Shown: positions 1 through 8,387 of the stretch, one piece after another
Position numbering within the stretch: the stretch's first letter is position 1
Layout: each line of letters starts with the position of its first letter
NCBI GenBank assembly: GCA_963724535.1
Contig: CAVRVD010000015.1
Coordinates: 310,001 to 374,000, forward strand
Length of the DNA: 64,000 nucleotides
Direction: 5' to 3'
From: JADJPO01 sp963724535
Lineage (GTDB): Bacteria > Actinomycetota > Actinomycetes > Actinomycetales > Kineosporiaceae
Translations under genes and position numbers: made by a program
The notes under the pieces: model-generated
The model's input: only the letters and a program-made list of their open reading frames with translations
Databases searched by the model: none
Told to the model about the DNA's origin: nothing

Positions 1-118
1 GACAACGGCACCTGACCAGGGAAGAGCACGACGGCGAGGCCAGGCCGTTGATCAACCTGCAGCCTGCTGAAGGACGGCCCTGTCTATGTACCAGGCACGT
101 TCGCTGTTCATGGGCCTT

Positions 119-137
119 GAACCGTACTGGGCGGTTC
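119..137. terminator. Small hairpin downstream of the frameshifted gene
   Basis: GAACCG pairs with CGGTTC across a 7-nt loop, 60 nt past the stop at 197. There is no T-run, and 6 bp is short, so terminator function is a guess. Confidence 0.2.
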
Positions 138-196
138 GCTTATGAACGACCTCACCAACCTAGCCGCTTGAGGGATCGTGATCGACAAAGTGTTGT

Positions 197-1646
197 CTAT
201 GCCGCTTGGACGTCGTTGGGGATGCCGAGGTGGTCGACGAGGTTCTTGCCGCGGGACTTGCGCAGGTCGTAGGCGGCTTGTCGGGTGGTGTAGGCCTGCC
301 CGGTCATCCCGTGGACCTTGGCGGCTAGGTCGGCGACGGCGAACGGGCCGGCCGGGGACAGGGCCAGGACCGCAGCCAGGGCGGCGCGGGTGCGTGGGGA
401 GTCCAGGTCGACGCCGCCGATCCGGGTGCGTCCGAGCGTGGTGGGGGTGGGCAGATCGTCCAGCAGTGCGTCGGGGACGAAGCCGGTGTCGACGCAGTCC
501 AAGACGGTGGCGAAGCGTTCGAGCATGCCGGCCAGGGCCGCGACGATGACGGGGAACTTGTCCAGGATCCGACCGCAGCCCAGGGCCTTGGTGTTGTGGG
601 TGATCGCCTCGAACCGCAGCACGTGCTCGCCCTTGGTGTACGCCTTCAGCGTCAACAGCCCGAAATGGACCTTGAAGATGGTCAGGTCGTACCTGGGTCT
701 CTCGATCACAGCTGCCACGGCCATCGAGGGCTCCCCGCCGGTGTGCGGACGGTTCTTCGCCCCGAACATCGTCCGCAGGGTCGCGATGTCCAGCCGGGAC
801 CGGGTCCGGTCCAGGACCGCGTTGAACACCCGGTCCATCTGCGCCCCCGAACGGAAGATCAGGTTGCGGGAGTACTCGACCTGGTAGACCGAGTAGGCGT
901 ATCGGAAGCCGGTGCGGTCGACGTCGGCCAGGTCCAGCCCGAAGCACAGACACGCGGTGTAGATCCACCGGTCGATGACCTGACCCAGCCGCCCTACAGC
1001 CTGCGGAGAGGACAAGGTGTCTGCGAGCTGGGCCAGGCCGTCCGGGTCGGGCACGCGGGTGAAACAGGTGCCCTCCTTCGTGTAGCAGACCCCGACCCGC
1101 TGAGCCTGGCAGGCCACGTACTCGTGCCCGTTGAGGATCACCTGCGCGGCGAACGGCGGATGCCCGGACATCTTGATCACCAGGTGGCCCCAGTCCGGGT
1201 CCATCAGATGGAAGGAGTAGTGGTTGACGAACGCCGTCCGCTTGGCCAGGTTACGGACCACCCCGGACCGAGCGCGCTCCACCTGCCACACCGACGCCGG
1301 CGCCTTCGCGACCAGGATCAGGAACAGCCCCGGCGCCACGGTATGGGTGGCCAGGTAGTCCTCGGCGATCCGGTGCTTACGCTCACCCCGACCACAGTCG
1401 ATCACCGGGACGTCGTGCGCGGCGGCGAAGGCACGCACCCGACGGGCGAACCCCTGTGCCCGCCATCCGCATCAGGTGCGTGTCGTCCAACTGCGCGTCG
1501 TCGCCGTGCAGCAGCCGCCACCAATACCGGAACCCGCCGGGGCTATGACCCAACGGATAGTAGGCGTTGAGCACGACCCGGTCCACGCAGTCATACCCGC
1601 CGGTCAACAGCTCCCCGCACCGATCGCTGAACCCGTCACCCGCCAT
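197..1646 (-). pseudogene. Frameshifted conserved hypothetical protein, mobile-type, wing-like C-terminus
   Basis: Two minus-strand frames belong to one gene. The first part reads from 1646 (motifs CVDRVVLNAYYPLG, DDTHLMRMAG); the rest reads from about 1450 to 197 (FARRVRAFA, CGRGERKHRIAEDYL, SGHPPFAAQVILNGHEY, DRWIYTACLCFGL). They join if one G is dropped from the G4 run at 1451-1454. I recognise a widespread, often multi-copy protein of about 500 residues with no assigned function, whose C-terminus resembles a MarR-type winged helix. Here that end stops soon after RQAAYDLRKSRGKNLVD, so the wing is truncated. A frameshift plus a cut C-terminus suggests decay, although a homopolymer sequencing error could explain the frameshift. 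No terminal repeats could be assigned. Confidence 0.6.
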
Positions 1647-1683
1647 GACTCAAGGGTGAGCCGCCCGCTACGGTTCGCCAACT

Positions 1684-1726
1684 GCCCCGAAGGGGCCACC
1701 GATCTTGGGCGCAGTCCCAAGATCGG
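1684..1726. other. Hairpins in a gene-poor stretch (1647-1949)
   Basis: The stretch between the frameshifted gene and the IS21 remnant holds no convincing gene. It contains an 11-bp perfect inverted repeat, CCGATCTTGGG (1699-1709) and CCCAAGATCGG (1716-1726), with a 6-nt loop. A small GCCCC/GGGGC hairpin lies just before it. The position fits the edge of a mobile element or a factor-independent terminator lacking a clear T-tract; neither is proven. Confidence 0.35.
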
Positions 1727-1949
1727 CGTAGTGATGAGCTTGTCGCGACGTGCATAGGACTGCGGCATGTCCTTGGCGCTGGTCGGGCCGCTGGGTCGGC
1801 CAGTGCGGTCAGGGCGACGCGGGGGGGTTGGCGCGTTTGGTAGCAGGTGCTGCCCTTTCGGTTCGTTCAGATGTCAAGCCCTCTAGAACAGCAGGCACGT
1901 CCATCGGCTCGCGAGGAGCGTTCTTGCCGCGACGGATCGGGGTGTAGGA

Positions 1950-2238
1950 ACGGCGCCCACCCGCCGGTCGCACGACGGGTCCCGCGTCGCCCGGCCGCAT
2001 CGCGAGCAAGATCCTTCGGCGCTGCCCCGCAGCACCTCACGCACCTCGACCACTGTGACCTCCCTGAACGCCACCGCTGCTGACCTCCACGCCGACCAAC
2101 ACGACGCGGACATCGAACGAGCGAACCGACAGACCACCCGGCAGACACGCCGGGTGGTCCCATGACTGGCAATCCAGGTGGTCCCATGACGCTGGCAGAA
2201 AACCGCTCAGGGCGGTCCCATGCTCCTGGCAGGCGACA
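1950..2238 (-). mobile_element. IS21-family left-end remnant with decayed istA start
   Basis: On the minus strand a GTG start at 2074 opens with AFREVTVVEVREVLR, the typical N-terminus of IS21-family IstA transposases before the helix-turn-helix. After about 17 residues the reading degenerates and frame is lost, so only the start of istA survives. Upstream lie three copies of a TGCCAG-N-CATGGGACC repeat ending at a TGT tip near 2238, the arrangement of transposase-binding repeats at IS21-type ends. No istB or right end was found. The call rests on the IstA-like start and the multiple end repeats together. Confidence 0.55.
2156..2231 (-). repeat. Three IS21-type terminal repeats
   Basis: Plus-strand copies at 2156-2171, 2180-2197 and 2214-2231 share GGTCCCATG followed by 1-3 variable bases and CTGGCA (minus strand: TGCCAG-N1-3-CATGGGACC). 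Multiple subterminal repeats are usual at IS21 ends. Nothing further was identified in 2239-2471. Confidence 0.55.
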
Positions 2239-2471
2239 CTCCTGCTGCGTGCCTTCTTCCGCCCACCCATTTCCAGCCTCCTCAAACCCCAACCCCAGTC
2301 GGCCAGCCAGCGGCCGTCATGACCAGCCTCACCTGCATGGACCACGCCGCCCACCTCTCCTGCCTAGTGGCGTCCTCACCGCACGCCAACCGAGGCACCA
2401 ATGGCATCGAGAGGCAGCGGCGGGTCGAACTGCAGGCTCGATGCCTCCCCCGATTGTCCGAGGTGTCTGCC

Positions 2472-2477
2472 TACTAT
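2472..2477 (+). promoter_or_regulatory. -10 box TACTAT, leaderless promoter of the first toxin-antitoxin pair
   Basis: TACTAT is followed by 6 nt and then the ATG at 2484. This is the spacing expected when transcription starts at the start codon. No Shine-Dalgarno sequence lies before the ATG, and no convincing -35 is seen. The second pair has the same box and spacing at 4364-4376. Confidence 0.5.
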
Positions 2478-2483
2478 CGATCC

Positions 2484-3134
2484 ATGGGACAAGAGGCAGC
2501 GGGCTCGAGTGCAGCCGTGGTCGCCATGAGCAGAGCGCGAGCGGCGCGGCTGGCTCGGCTGTCAGTGCGGCAGCTCACCTACTGGGATAAGCGCGGGGTG
2601 GCCAGCCCATCGATCGTCAAGCAAGTCAGTCCCGGGAAGGTGGTTCAGCTCTACGCCTACCGGGAGCTCATGGCTCTACTAGTGGCCGCTGAGCTGCGCG
2701 AGCAAGGGATATCCCTCCCGCACATCCGTGAGGTGGTTGCGCGACTTGCGGCACGCGGGTACGAATCACCTCTGACTCAATTGGCCTTTGCCACAGCAGG
2801 CCGGGAGATCTTCTTTCGGAACGAGGACGGCACTTGGGAAGGCGGGCGTGCGCCCGACCAAGTCATCTTCCATCAGGTGCTGAACCTGGAGCCGATCCGG
2901 GCCCGGATTGAGAGCAGCGCGAAGCGCAGTGCTCAAACCGTCGGCTTGATCGAGAAGCGCCGGGGAGCACTGGGCAGTAAGGCGCTCGTCTCTGGTACGC
3001 GCATCCCAGTCGCGACGATCAAGCGGTACTTGGACGACGGCGCCGACGTCGCAGAGATTGTTCAAGCGTTCCCCGCTCTACGGGTTGAGGACGTAGAAGC
3101 AGTGAGGCAGGCCCAACAAGCGGTCGGTGCATGA
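2484..3134 (+). CDS. Antitoxin, MerR-like helix-turn-helix plus DUF433
   Basis: Antitoxin of a two-gene type II toxin-antitoxin module. The N-terminal third has a MerR-like DNA-binding region (ARLSVRQLTYWDKRGVASPS, then YRELMALLVAAELREQGISL). The C-terminal 60 residues are a DUF433 domain (ALVSGTRIPVATIKRYLDDG, AFPALRVEDVEAV), the part that normally contacts the PIN-like toxin. The ATG at 2484 was chosen because the reading frame upstream is not protein-like and a -10 box sits exactly 6 nt before it. The stop lies 12 nt before the toxin start, so the two are co-transcribed and probably autoregulated by the HTH domain. Confidence 0.7.
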   Translation: MGQEAAGSSAAVVAMSRARAARLARLSVRQLTYWDKRGVASPSIVKQVSPGKVVQLYAYRELMALLVAAELREQGISLPHIREVVARLAARGYESPLTQLAFATAGREIFFRNEDGTWEGGRAPDQVIFHQVLNLEPIRARIESSAKRSAQTVGLIEKRRGALGSKALVSGTRIPVATIKRYLDDGADVAEIVQAFPALRVEDVEAVRQAQQAVGA

Positions 3135-3146
3135 CGCGCCACGGCC

Positions 3147-3500
3147 TTGCGCTTCTTCCTCGACCAGAACGTCGACGCCCGTGTCGGCGGCATGCTGCGT
3201 TCCCATGGTCATGAGTGCTGGAGCGCAGACCAGGCAGGGCTGAGCCTGGAGCAAGACGACTCGCTCACCGTCTACGCCGATGAGCAGAAGGCCGTACTGA
3301 TCACGGATGATGCCGAGTTCAGCCGACGCCGCAAGCGGAACCTGATCGGTATGCACCTGTGGCTCCGTGCTGGTCGGGACTCGGTGGCAGTGCTTGAGCA
3401 ACATCTTGATGAAGTCGTCGAGCACTTCCGCCGAGGTGGTGACATCTTGCTCGAGGTCAGCAGGTCTCAGGTAAAGAGTCTCAGGCGCGGCTGGGAATGA
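3147..3500 (+). CDS. PIN-like toxin, DUF5615 family
   Basis: Small PIN-fold nuclease-like toxin paired with the upstream DUF433 antitoxin. It opens with LRFFLDQNVDARVGGMLRSHG and carries the acidic pattern of the family: D in FLDQNV, E in SLEQDDS, and DD in VLITDDAEFSRR near residue 53. A TGA at 3132-3134 is in this frame and no ATG or GTG lies between it and 3147, so translation must start at the TTG at 3147. RNase activity is known for PIN domains generally but is not shown for every DUF5615 member. About 117 residues, full length for the family. Confidence 0.7.
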   Translation: MRFFLDQNVDARVGGMLRSHGHECWSADQAGLSLEQDDSLTVYADEQKAVLITDDAEFSRRRKRNLIGMHLWLRAGRDSVAVLEQHLDEVVEHFRRGGDILLEVSRSQVKSLRRGWE

Positions 3501-3930
3501 TGCCCACTGTGACGGGTTTGTCGCGACGAAGTGCCCCGTCCACTTCTGGCCGCGGACTTCGCAGAGGTCACGGCTCCTGATTCTGGGCTGGATGCGAGGG
3601 CCGCCCGGGCGTGCGTGGCTGATCATCACCCGGGACGTCAACGTCTCGCTCAACGGGCGCGAGGTCGACGCCGTCCGCGGGTCCGACGCGCATGGTCACC
3701 CTCGCCGGCCGTGAAGCACGCGGCACCTGGGACCAACTGGAAGTCGTCATGTCGTGCCGGCGGGACATCGAGATGCTGCCCCGCCGAGCCCGCCCCTTCA
3801 TCTCCTCCGCCACCCGCACCCGCCTGCGCCGCCTGGAGATCGACTGAGCCGTCGGCCCGTCCTGACAGACCCCGCGCAGCGACAGCGAGGCGCCGGCGAC
3901 CCCTGCCCTGCCAGTGCACAGGGGGCATCC
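3501..3930 (+). other. Gene-remnant stretch with a degraded 51-codon reading frame
   Basis: No intact gene is supported. One frame reads WLIITRDVNVSLNGREVDAV (about 3620-3680). After a one-base frame change an ATG frame at 3692-3847 reads MVTLAGREARGTWDQLEVV and ends RLRRLEID. The two pieces look like a single frameshifted gene, but I do not recognise the family. The long open frames on the other strand look like GC-driven shadows. Confidence 0.3.
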
Positions 3931-4162
3931 GACCCCCTGCTTCGCCCACCAGAGCACCACGCCCCGACCCGCCGCTCGACCCTCGTTGAGCATCGCCGAA
4001 CCGCGCTGAGCGATCCCGCCGCCGCCCGAACTGCTGTCATCCGCGCCGCGGTTGCAGTACTTCCCAGCAGTACGCCGATCATGACCAACCCACCAACAGG
4101 CCTCTGACCAGGACGTTTGCGGTGGAGACGAAGGGACTCGAACCCTCAACCCCCTGCTTGCA
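3931..4162. repeat. Distal copy of tRNA-Ala 3' end plus flank (attR-like)
   Basis: Positions 4121-4162 match 11671-11712 over 42 identical bases, from the end of the tRNA-Ala 3' sequence back into the anticodon loop. The preceding 190 bp (3931-4120) are a diverged copy of 11482-11670; shared stretches include GACCCCCTGCTTCGCC, CTCGTTGAGCATCGC, GGTTGCAGTACT and GGCCTCTGACCAG. After 4162 the tRNA identity stops. This is the usual footprint left by integration into a tRNA gene by a tyrosine recombinase. Confidence 0.75.
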
Positions 4163-4363
4163 GACTACCGGCACACCTCTCGCGGGGCGTCGCTGAGCAC
4201 GACCTGGCCGCGGTGAGCACCGCTGAACCACGGCAACCGGCGGCGCCGTTGCAGTACTTTCGTGCTATACGCCCCTCGCCGTGCGACAAGCCGAAGGGGA
4301 GCTGGTGCTTGGGCAGGGTCGGTTGTCCGTGTCGGCCCTTGGGGCCCGGCCTGCCTGGGTGCG

Positions 4364-4369
4364 TACTAT
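4364..4369 (+). promoter_or_regulatory. -10 box TACTAT, leaderless promoter of the second toxin-antitoxin pair
   Basis: TACTAT, then 6 nt, then GTG at 4376. Sequence and spacing equal those in front of the first pair. No clear -35 was found. Confidence 0.45.
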
Positions 4370-4375
4370 CGAGGT

Positions 4376-4606
4376 GTGGGGTTTCCGCGGATCACAATCG
4401 AGCCTGGGCGGATGAACGGCCTGCCGTGCATCCGTGACACCCGGGTGACGGTGTCCGCTGTCCTGGGACAGCTCGCCGCGGGCAGGACGTTCGATGAGGT
4501 GCTAGCGGACTACCCGTACCTGATACAAGAGGACCTGCTCGCCGCATTGGAGTTTGCTGCCGTCGCGCTCCAAGAGCGTGAGTTGCCGCTCGCTCATCCG
4601 GCATGA
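4376..4606 (+). CDS. DUF433 antitoxin
   Basis: A 76-residue DUF433 protein, the antitoxin of the pair. Characteristic features are PGRMNGLPCIRDTRVTVSAV, the L-A-G-x(n)-D-E-V-L-A-D-Y-P-Y-L segment and the C-terminal helix. Unlike the antitoxin at 2484 it has no HTH extension, only the DUF433 core, so autoregulation is less obvious. The GTG at 4376 is chosen because it sits 6 nt after a -10 box and gives the normal family N-terminus. It overlaps the toxin gene by 4 nt (ATGA), giving translational coupling. Confidence 0.75.
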   Translation: MGFPRITIEPGRMNGLPCIRDTRVTVSAVLGQLAAGRTFDEVLADYPYLIQEDLLAALEFAAVALQERELPLAHPA

Positions 4607-4971
4607 GGTTTCTGGTCGACGCCAACCTCTCGCCCACGGTGGCCGCTCGGCTGTCCGAAGCCGGCCACGAGGCGACGCATGTCGTCGATCATGGACTGTT
4701 GGCGGCCACGGACGAGGAGATCCTCGCCCATGCCATCGAGAACGGTCAGGTGATCGTTTCCGCGGACACCGATTTCACGCTCATGCTGGCGGTGTCGGGG
4801 GCCACGAGCCCGTCTCTGGTTCTGCTGCGGTCAGCCGATCGGCTCGCCCCGGCCGATCAGGCGGATCTGATCATCGTCAACCTGCCGACTGTGCTCAAGG
4901 AACTCGACGCCGGCGCGGTGGTGTCGTTGTCGACCACGCGGCTGCGGGTCCGGCCCCTACCGATACGTTGA
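4603..4971 (+). CDS. PIN-like toxin, DUF5615 family
   Basis: A 122-residue PIN-like protein coupled to the DUF433 gene through ATGA. The start reads MRFLVDANLSPTVAARLSEAG with the first acidic residue in LVDANLS; the next motif is TDEEILAHAIENG and then VIVSADTDFTLML near residue 50. These are the conserved DUF5615 positions. It shares family and layout with the toxin at 3147, but the proteins differ widely, so the pairs are not recent duplicates. Function as an RNase toxin is inferred from the family. Confidence 0.75.
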   Translation: MRFLVDANLSPTVAARLSEAGHEATHVVDHGLLAATDEEILAHAIENGQVIVSADTDFTLMLAVSGATSPSLVLLRSADRLAPADQADLIIVNLPTVLKELDAGAVVSLSTTRLRVRPLPIR

Positions 4972-4984
4972 CGCACGCACGGGC

Positions 4985-6045
4985 GGGCCGGGTGGGTCGA
5001 CTGACCCGCAGGTCCGGCGGGTCTTCGAGGAGAATCCAGCCCGCGGCGCCGGGCGATCGATTCCACGATCCTGGCCGACGCAGTCGCCACCAGGACACCA
5101 TCACCCAGTTGATCGCCGCGGTCCGTCGGGTGGCCCGGACCGTGCCCGGCGCCGGCGACCTGGTGGCGAGGGTGTGCACCGGTCATGACACACCACGCCG
5201 GGCAAGCCGCGGATCGACTGGGACGACCCGCAGGCCAAGGACGGCCTGGTCTCGGCGCTGGTCAACGACGCCCTGGCGTTGGTGGACGCGTTGGCGAAGG
5301 AGGAGATCACCGCCGAGACCTGTGACGCGGTGGGGTTGCTGGCCCTGGTCGCCGGGCAGGACGTGGAACCGGCCGAAGGGTCGGACGGCACCGATGGCCG
5401 GTGGAAGATCGCGCACCGGGTGGCCGAGGACCGGGTGATCTCCACCGTGGATCCCGAGGCCCGGCACACCCGCAAGTCGCCCGAGGCCGCCGGGACGGCT
5501 ACCGCGCGCACGTGGTCGCCGAACCCGGCACCGGGCTGGTCACCGATGAGGAATTGACCCAGGCCGCCGGAAGCGACCACTCCGACGCCGCGATCGGCGA
5601 GGCCTTCTTGGCCAACGACATCCAGGCCAACCCGCCGACCCAGGCCGAGGCCACCGATGCTGAGGCGGACCAACCAGCGCCGCCCGGACTCACCCCGACC
5701 GCAGAGCCGACCGGAGCCCCAGCAGTGCAAGAACAGACGGTTGGTGACCCGGCGCTGGCCGAACGGGTGCGGTCGTGGTTCGCCGACTCCGCGTACGGGA
5801 CCGGGGACCTGCGGGCGGCGATCGGCGCGGCCGGGCACCGGGCTGTGATCAAGCCGAAGCCCTTGCAGGTCGCGGTCCCGGGTGGGTTCACCGTCGACGA
5901 CTTCATCGTCGACGAGCCTGCCGGCACGGTCACCTGCCCGAACCAGCTGGTCCGTCCGATCAGCCCAGGACGGGTGGCCACCTTCGGCGTGGCCTGCCGG
6001 TCCTGCCCGCTGGCCGCCCGGTGCACCACGTCCAAGACCGGCCCT
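4985..6045 (+). pseudogene. IS1182-family-type transposase, multiply frameshifted, both ends missing
   Basis: Pieces of one DDE transposase occur in successive frames: STILADAVAT (about 5060), DTITQLIAAVRRVARTVPGA (5097), GKPRIDWDDPQAKDGLVSAL (about 5200), then DGYRAHVVAEPGTGLVTDEE (about 5500) and VRSWFADSAYGTGDLRAAI (about 5770). It ends in the cysteine-rich TFGVACRSCPLAARCTTSKT before breaking off near 6040. Single-base losses are needed near 5090, 5187 and 5490 to restore the frame. The N-terminus and the C-terminal catalytic Glu region are absent. It is dead and marks past insertion next to the FxS-like genes. Confidence 0.7.
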
Positions 6046-6144
6046 AGAGGGCTAGGTGGCGGGCGGGCTCACTGGCTCCCCGCAACTCAAGGACCACGAA
6101 AGCGAGGCAATGCACGCCCCCCCGATGCATGCAGCAGGCAGTTA

Positions 6145-6330
6145 TCAGCCCGTACCCGTCATGACGGGAGTCCAGGCTGCGGGCGTACGGTAGGTCAGCG
6201 AGGTGGTGAGCAGGTCCTCCACTGCCGACACACAGGTGGCCCGCAAGTCCGCATCCGACATCCCCTGGACGTCGAGGAAGGCACCCGTCAACCGGACTCG
6301 GTCGAGATGGCTGACGGCGACGGCCGACAT
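6145..6330 (-). CDS. Small hypothetical protein, possible FxsA-like precursor relic
   Basis: A 61-residue frame with a strong ribosome site: GGAGG lies in GGAGGAGGG about 9 nt before ATG 6330. It follows the acetyltransferase on the same strand and overlaps it by 43 nt. The sequence contains GAFLDVQGMSDADLRATCV. Precursors of FxS-type cyclophane RiPPs are short proteins with a similar leader-like L-D-V-x-G patch and a C-terminal F-x-S-x-x. Here the C-terminus is PVMTGTG and the F-x-S motif is absent. Precursor identity is therefore only suggested by size and context, and the gene could be unrelated or mutated. Confidence 0.35.
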   Translation of the reverse strand: MSAVAVSHLDRVRLTGAFLDVQGMSDADLRATCVSAVEDLLTTSLTYRTPAAWTPVMTGTG

Positions 6331-7169
6331 GGCGGTGTCCCTCCTCCGGCGAATGCGATGTCTTGGTGGCGGGTTCGTCGCAGTGTGATCCATTGTGTCG
6401 AGAACCGCGCCGCAGCCTGGATGCGGAACATTCGTGCGGTCGCCTCCCCCACGTGGCGTACAACCACAGCGCTGCTCTTAGCCTCGAAGTCGCTGCCCAA
6501 GGTTGCGAAGTCGGCGTCGTCCAGCGCCACATCTGTGTACTTGATCCACTCCCGCCCGGCGGACGTTCGCACGACACAGGAGTAGTCCCGTTGTGGTGGG
6601 TCGGGCTGGCGGTATTCGCCGAGGTGGAAGGCGGTACACCGATCCCAGCCGACGCCTAGGAGCAGCACTTGAGCATCGACGTCCTCTAGGCGGCGCAGCG
6701 GCGAGTCCTCGCCGAGGTGGCATGCCAGCGGGTGAGCCGCCATCAGCGCCTCAGCGCGAGGGCCGAGAGCTGCGAACGAGGTTTGTGGGTGTGTGCTGCG
6801 TCGCGCGCCGGGCCAGGTGCGGACTTGTTCAGCCACCGCGCCCATGCGCCAACTCGGGCTTGCGGCCGGGTCGAACGCCGGCAGGTGCTGACGGATGGTC
6901 GGCCACCAGGCCGCCGGCACCGGGTCGTCCAGCCAGGTGGACGGATCGCTATTGTTGGCGGTGTGGGTCGGCACGACGAGCGTGCCACCCGGACCCAAGA
7001 CGCGAAGCAGGGCCTGGACGACAGCCAGTGCCCCACCGCTGACCCAACCGATGGCATGCAGCGATGAGTGCACGAGCAGAGTGTCACCCGCGACGATGCC
7101 CAGTTCGCGTAGGTCGTCGTCCAGCCGGTCGAGCTCCACGGGTCGGCGCGAACTGGGAGTGATCATCAT
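6288..7169 (-). CDS. AAC(3)-family N-acetyltransferase (FxS-associated type)
   Basis: Acetyl-CoA-dependent N-acetyltransferase of the aminoglycoside 3-N-acetyltransferase fold. Landmarks in order: LLVHSSLHAIGWVSGG, GTLVVPTHTANNSDPSTW, WRMGAVAEQVRTWPGARRS, HPQTSFAALGP, VLLLGVGWDRCTAFHLGEYR. The start at 7169 makes an ATGA overlap with the HExxH gene upstream; an alternative ATG lies at 7187. The C-terminal 20 or so residues run into the small downstream gene and look less family-like. Such proteins often sit beside FxsB/HExxH genes in actinobacteria (from memory), where a peptide substrate is more likely than an antibiotic. Substrate here is unknown. Confidence 0.7.
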   Translation of the reverse strand: MMITPSSRRPVELDRLDDDLRELGIVAGDTLLVHSSLHAIGWVSGGALAVVQALLRVLGPGGTLVVPTHTANNSDPSTWLDDPVPAAWWPTIRQHLPAFDPAASPSWRMGAVAEQVRTWPGARRSTHPQTSFAALGPRAEALMAAHPLACHLGEDSPLRRLEDVDAQVLLLGVGWDRCTAFHLGEYRQPDPPQRDYSCVVRTSAGREWIKYTDVALDDADFATLGSDFEAKSSAVVVRHVGEATARMFRIQAAARFSTQWITLRRTRHQDIAFAGGGTPPCRPSPSAISTESG

Positions 7170-8380
7170 GGTGTCCGACTCTCGCATTCGGAACGTCGCG
7201 TCGGTTCAGACGCTTCGTGCTTTCGAGCCTTGGCAGTCGTACTAGGAAGGGCCGCATCGAGCCGGGTGCGCAGGCGGTCGACCAGGCGGTTCCCGGCTTC
7301 GGTGAGGGTGTGCGCCCCCCCCAGGGTCTGCAAGGCTTGGCGCACCTCGGCCCGTCGGGCCTGAGCGATCGAAGCCGCGCCGTGATCCCCCGCGCAACCG
7401 GACAACGCCGCCCAGAACTCGGCGACCGCCAGGAAGGCGAACGCCCCGTGGAGCAATCCGAAGGTCGGCCGCTGGTCAGCACGCCAGGGCGACGGATACC
7501 GAACCGTGTGATCGGCGGACCACAGCGGAACCAGCGCGCTCAATGCCCACAACAACGAGTGTTGGACCTCGTGGATCACGGTCTCGGCCAGGTAGCGCTC
7601 ATCTGTAGGCGGCGTCGCGCTCAGGCTGCCCACGGCTTCGCGGACGCTGTCGCTCACCGCCTGCGACCCGGGCCGCAGCGGCACCACAACCCGCAGCCAT
7701 CCTCGCGCCATGGCCGACGCCCCAGATGGGGCGCACCGGTCAATCAGAGGCCAGGCCCGCTCCAAGACTGACTGCCAAGAGGCAGCGGCCGCGTCGTCCA
7801 GCCGATCGGCGGCCTGCGGGCCGTAGATCCGTCGATAAGGGGAGTCGTCGTCCAGCTCCACCTTGATCGCTGACCTGGCCGAGGTCGCCGCTAGCCGATG
7901 CGGACGGCGCCATTCCAGCTCAGACGGCTGGTCGACGTCGTCCGGTGCGGGCACTCTGACGCCTCCAACTGACATCACCGGCCCGGTTCGGACGACCACT
8001 ACGTCACCGACGTCGCCACCGGTGGGCGCCCTCACGGAACCTGCGGTGGGTAGACGCACCCACCCGTCCCGAGCGACCAGCTCAGCCGTCAGCTCCATAC
8101 CTGCCCGCTGGGCTGCAACAACGGCTAAGGCGGTCAGGTCGCCGGCGGCCGAGGACGCCCCTTGGGTTCCCGTTCGCGCCTCGGTCAGCGCCGTGGCCAG
8201 GAGCATCCCAGTCTCCGGATGTGCCAACAGGCCGGCCAACACCGCCGGCTGGGTCCTGCGCACCTGGACCAACACGTCGAGGGCATGCTCCACGCGGTCA
8301 GCGACCTCGCTGGGCAGCGACGCGGCGGCCATGCCCACAAGACGCACCATGAGCAATCGGCGGCTCCGCTGGCCCGCCAT
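7166..8380 (-). CDS. HExxH-type peptide beta-hydroxylase-like protein, N-terminus truncated
   Basis: Recognisable by LAETVIHEVQHSLLWALSAL, the HExxH motif with His270, Glu271 and His274 counted from ATG 8380. The family (FxS-associated HEXXH domain, now described as alpha-ketoglutarate-dependent peptide beta-hydroxylases) modifies RiPP precursors. Family members usually begin about 25-30 residues before the segment seen here as QRSRRLLMVRLVGMAA, so the N-terminus is probably lost to the ISKra4 insertion whose end lies 8 nt upstream. The C-terminus overlaps the acetyltransferase start by 4 nt. Expression would depend on a promoter from the IS. Confidence 0.65.
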   Translation of the reverse strand: MAGQRSRRLLMVRLVGMAAASLPSEVADRVEHALDVLVQVRRTQPAVLAGLLAHPETGMLLATALTEARTGTQGASSAAGDLTALAVVAAQRAGMELTAELVARDGWVRLPTAGSVRAPTGGDVGDVVVVRTGPVMSVGGVRVPAPDDVDQPSELEWRRPHRLAATSARSAIKVELDDDSPYRRIYGPQAADRLDDAAAASWQSVLERAWPLIDRCAPSGASAMARGWLRVVVPLRPGSQAVSDSVREAVGSLSATPPTDERYLAETVIHEVQHSLLWALSALVPLWSADHTVRYPSPWRADQRPTFGLLHGAFAFLAVAEFWAALSGCAGDHGAASIAQARRAEVRQALQTLGGAHTLTEAGNRLVDRLRTRLDAALPSTTAKARKHEASEPTRRSECESRTP

Positions 8381-8387
8381 AAGAGAT

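Noticed and set aside
1867..2292. A 141-codon minus-strand protein
   Set aside because: It spans IS21-type end repeats and reads through the istA start out of frame; a GC-rich shadow.
4121..4162. A second tRNA gene
   Set aside because: Only the 3' half (anticodon loop to 3' end) is present and the other half does not fold; it is an attachment-site duplicate.
6288..7169. Acquired aminoglycoside-resistance gene
   Set aside because: The gene is coupled to an HExxH peptide-modification gene and lies near an FxsT-like gene, so a peptide-pathway role is likelier; resistance was not inferred.
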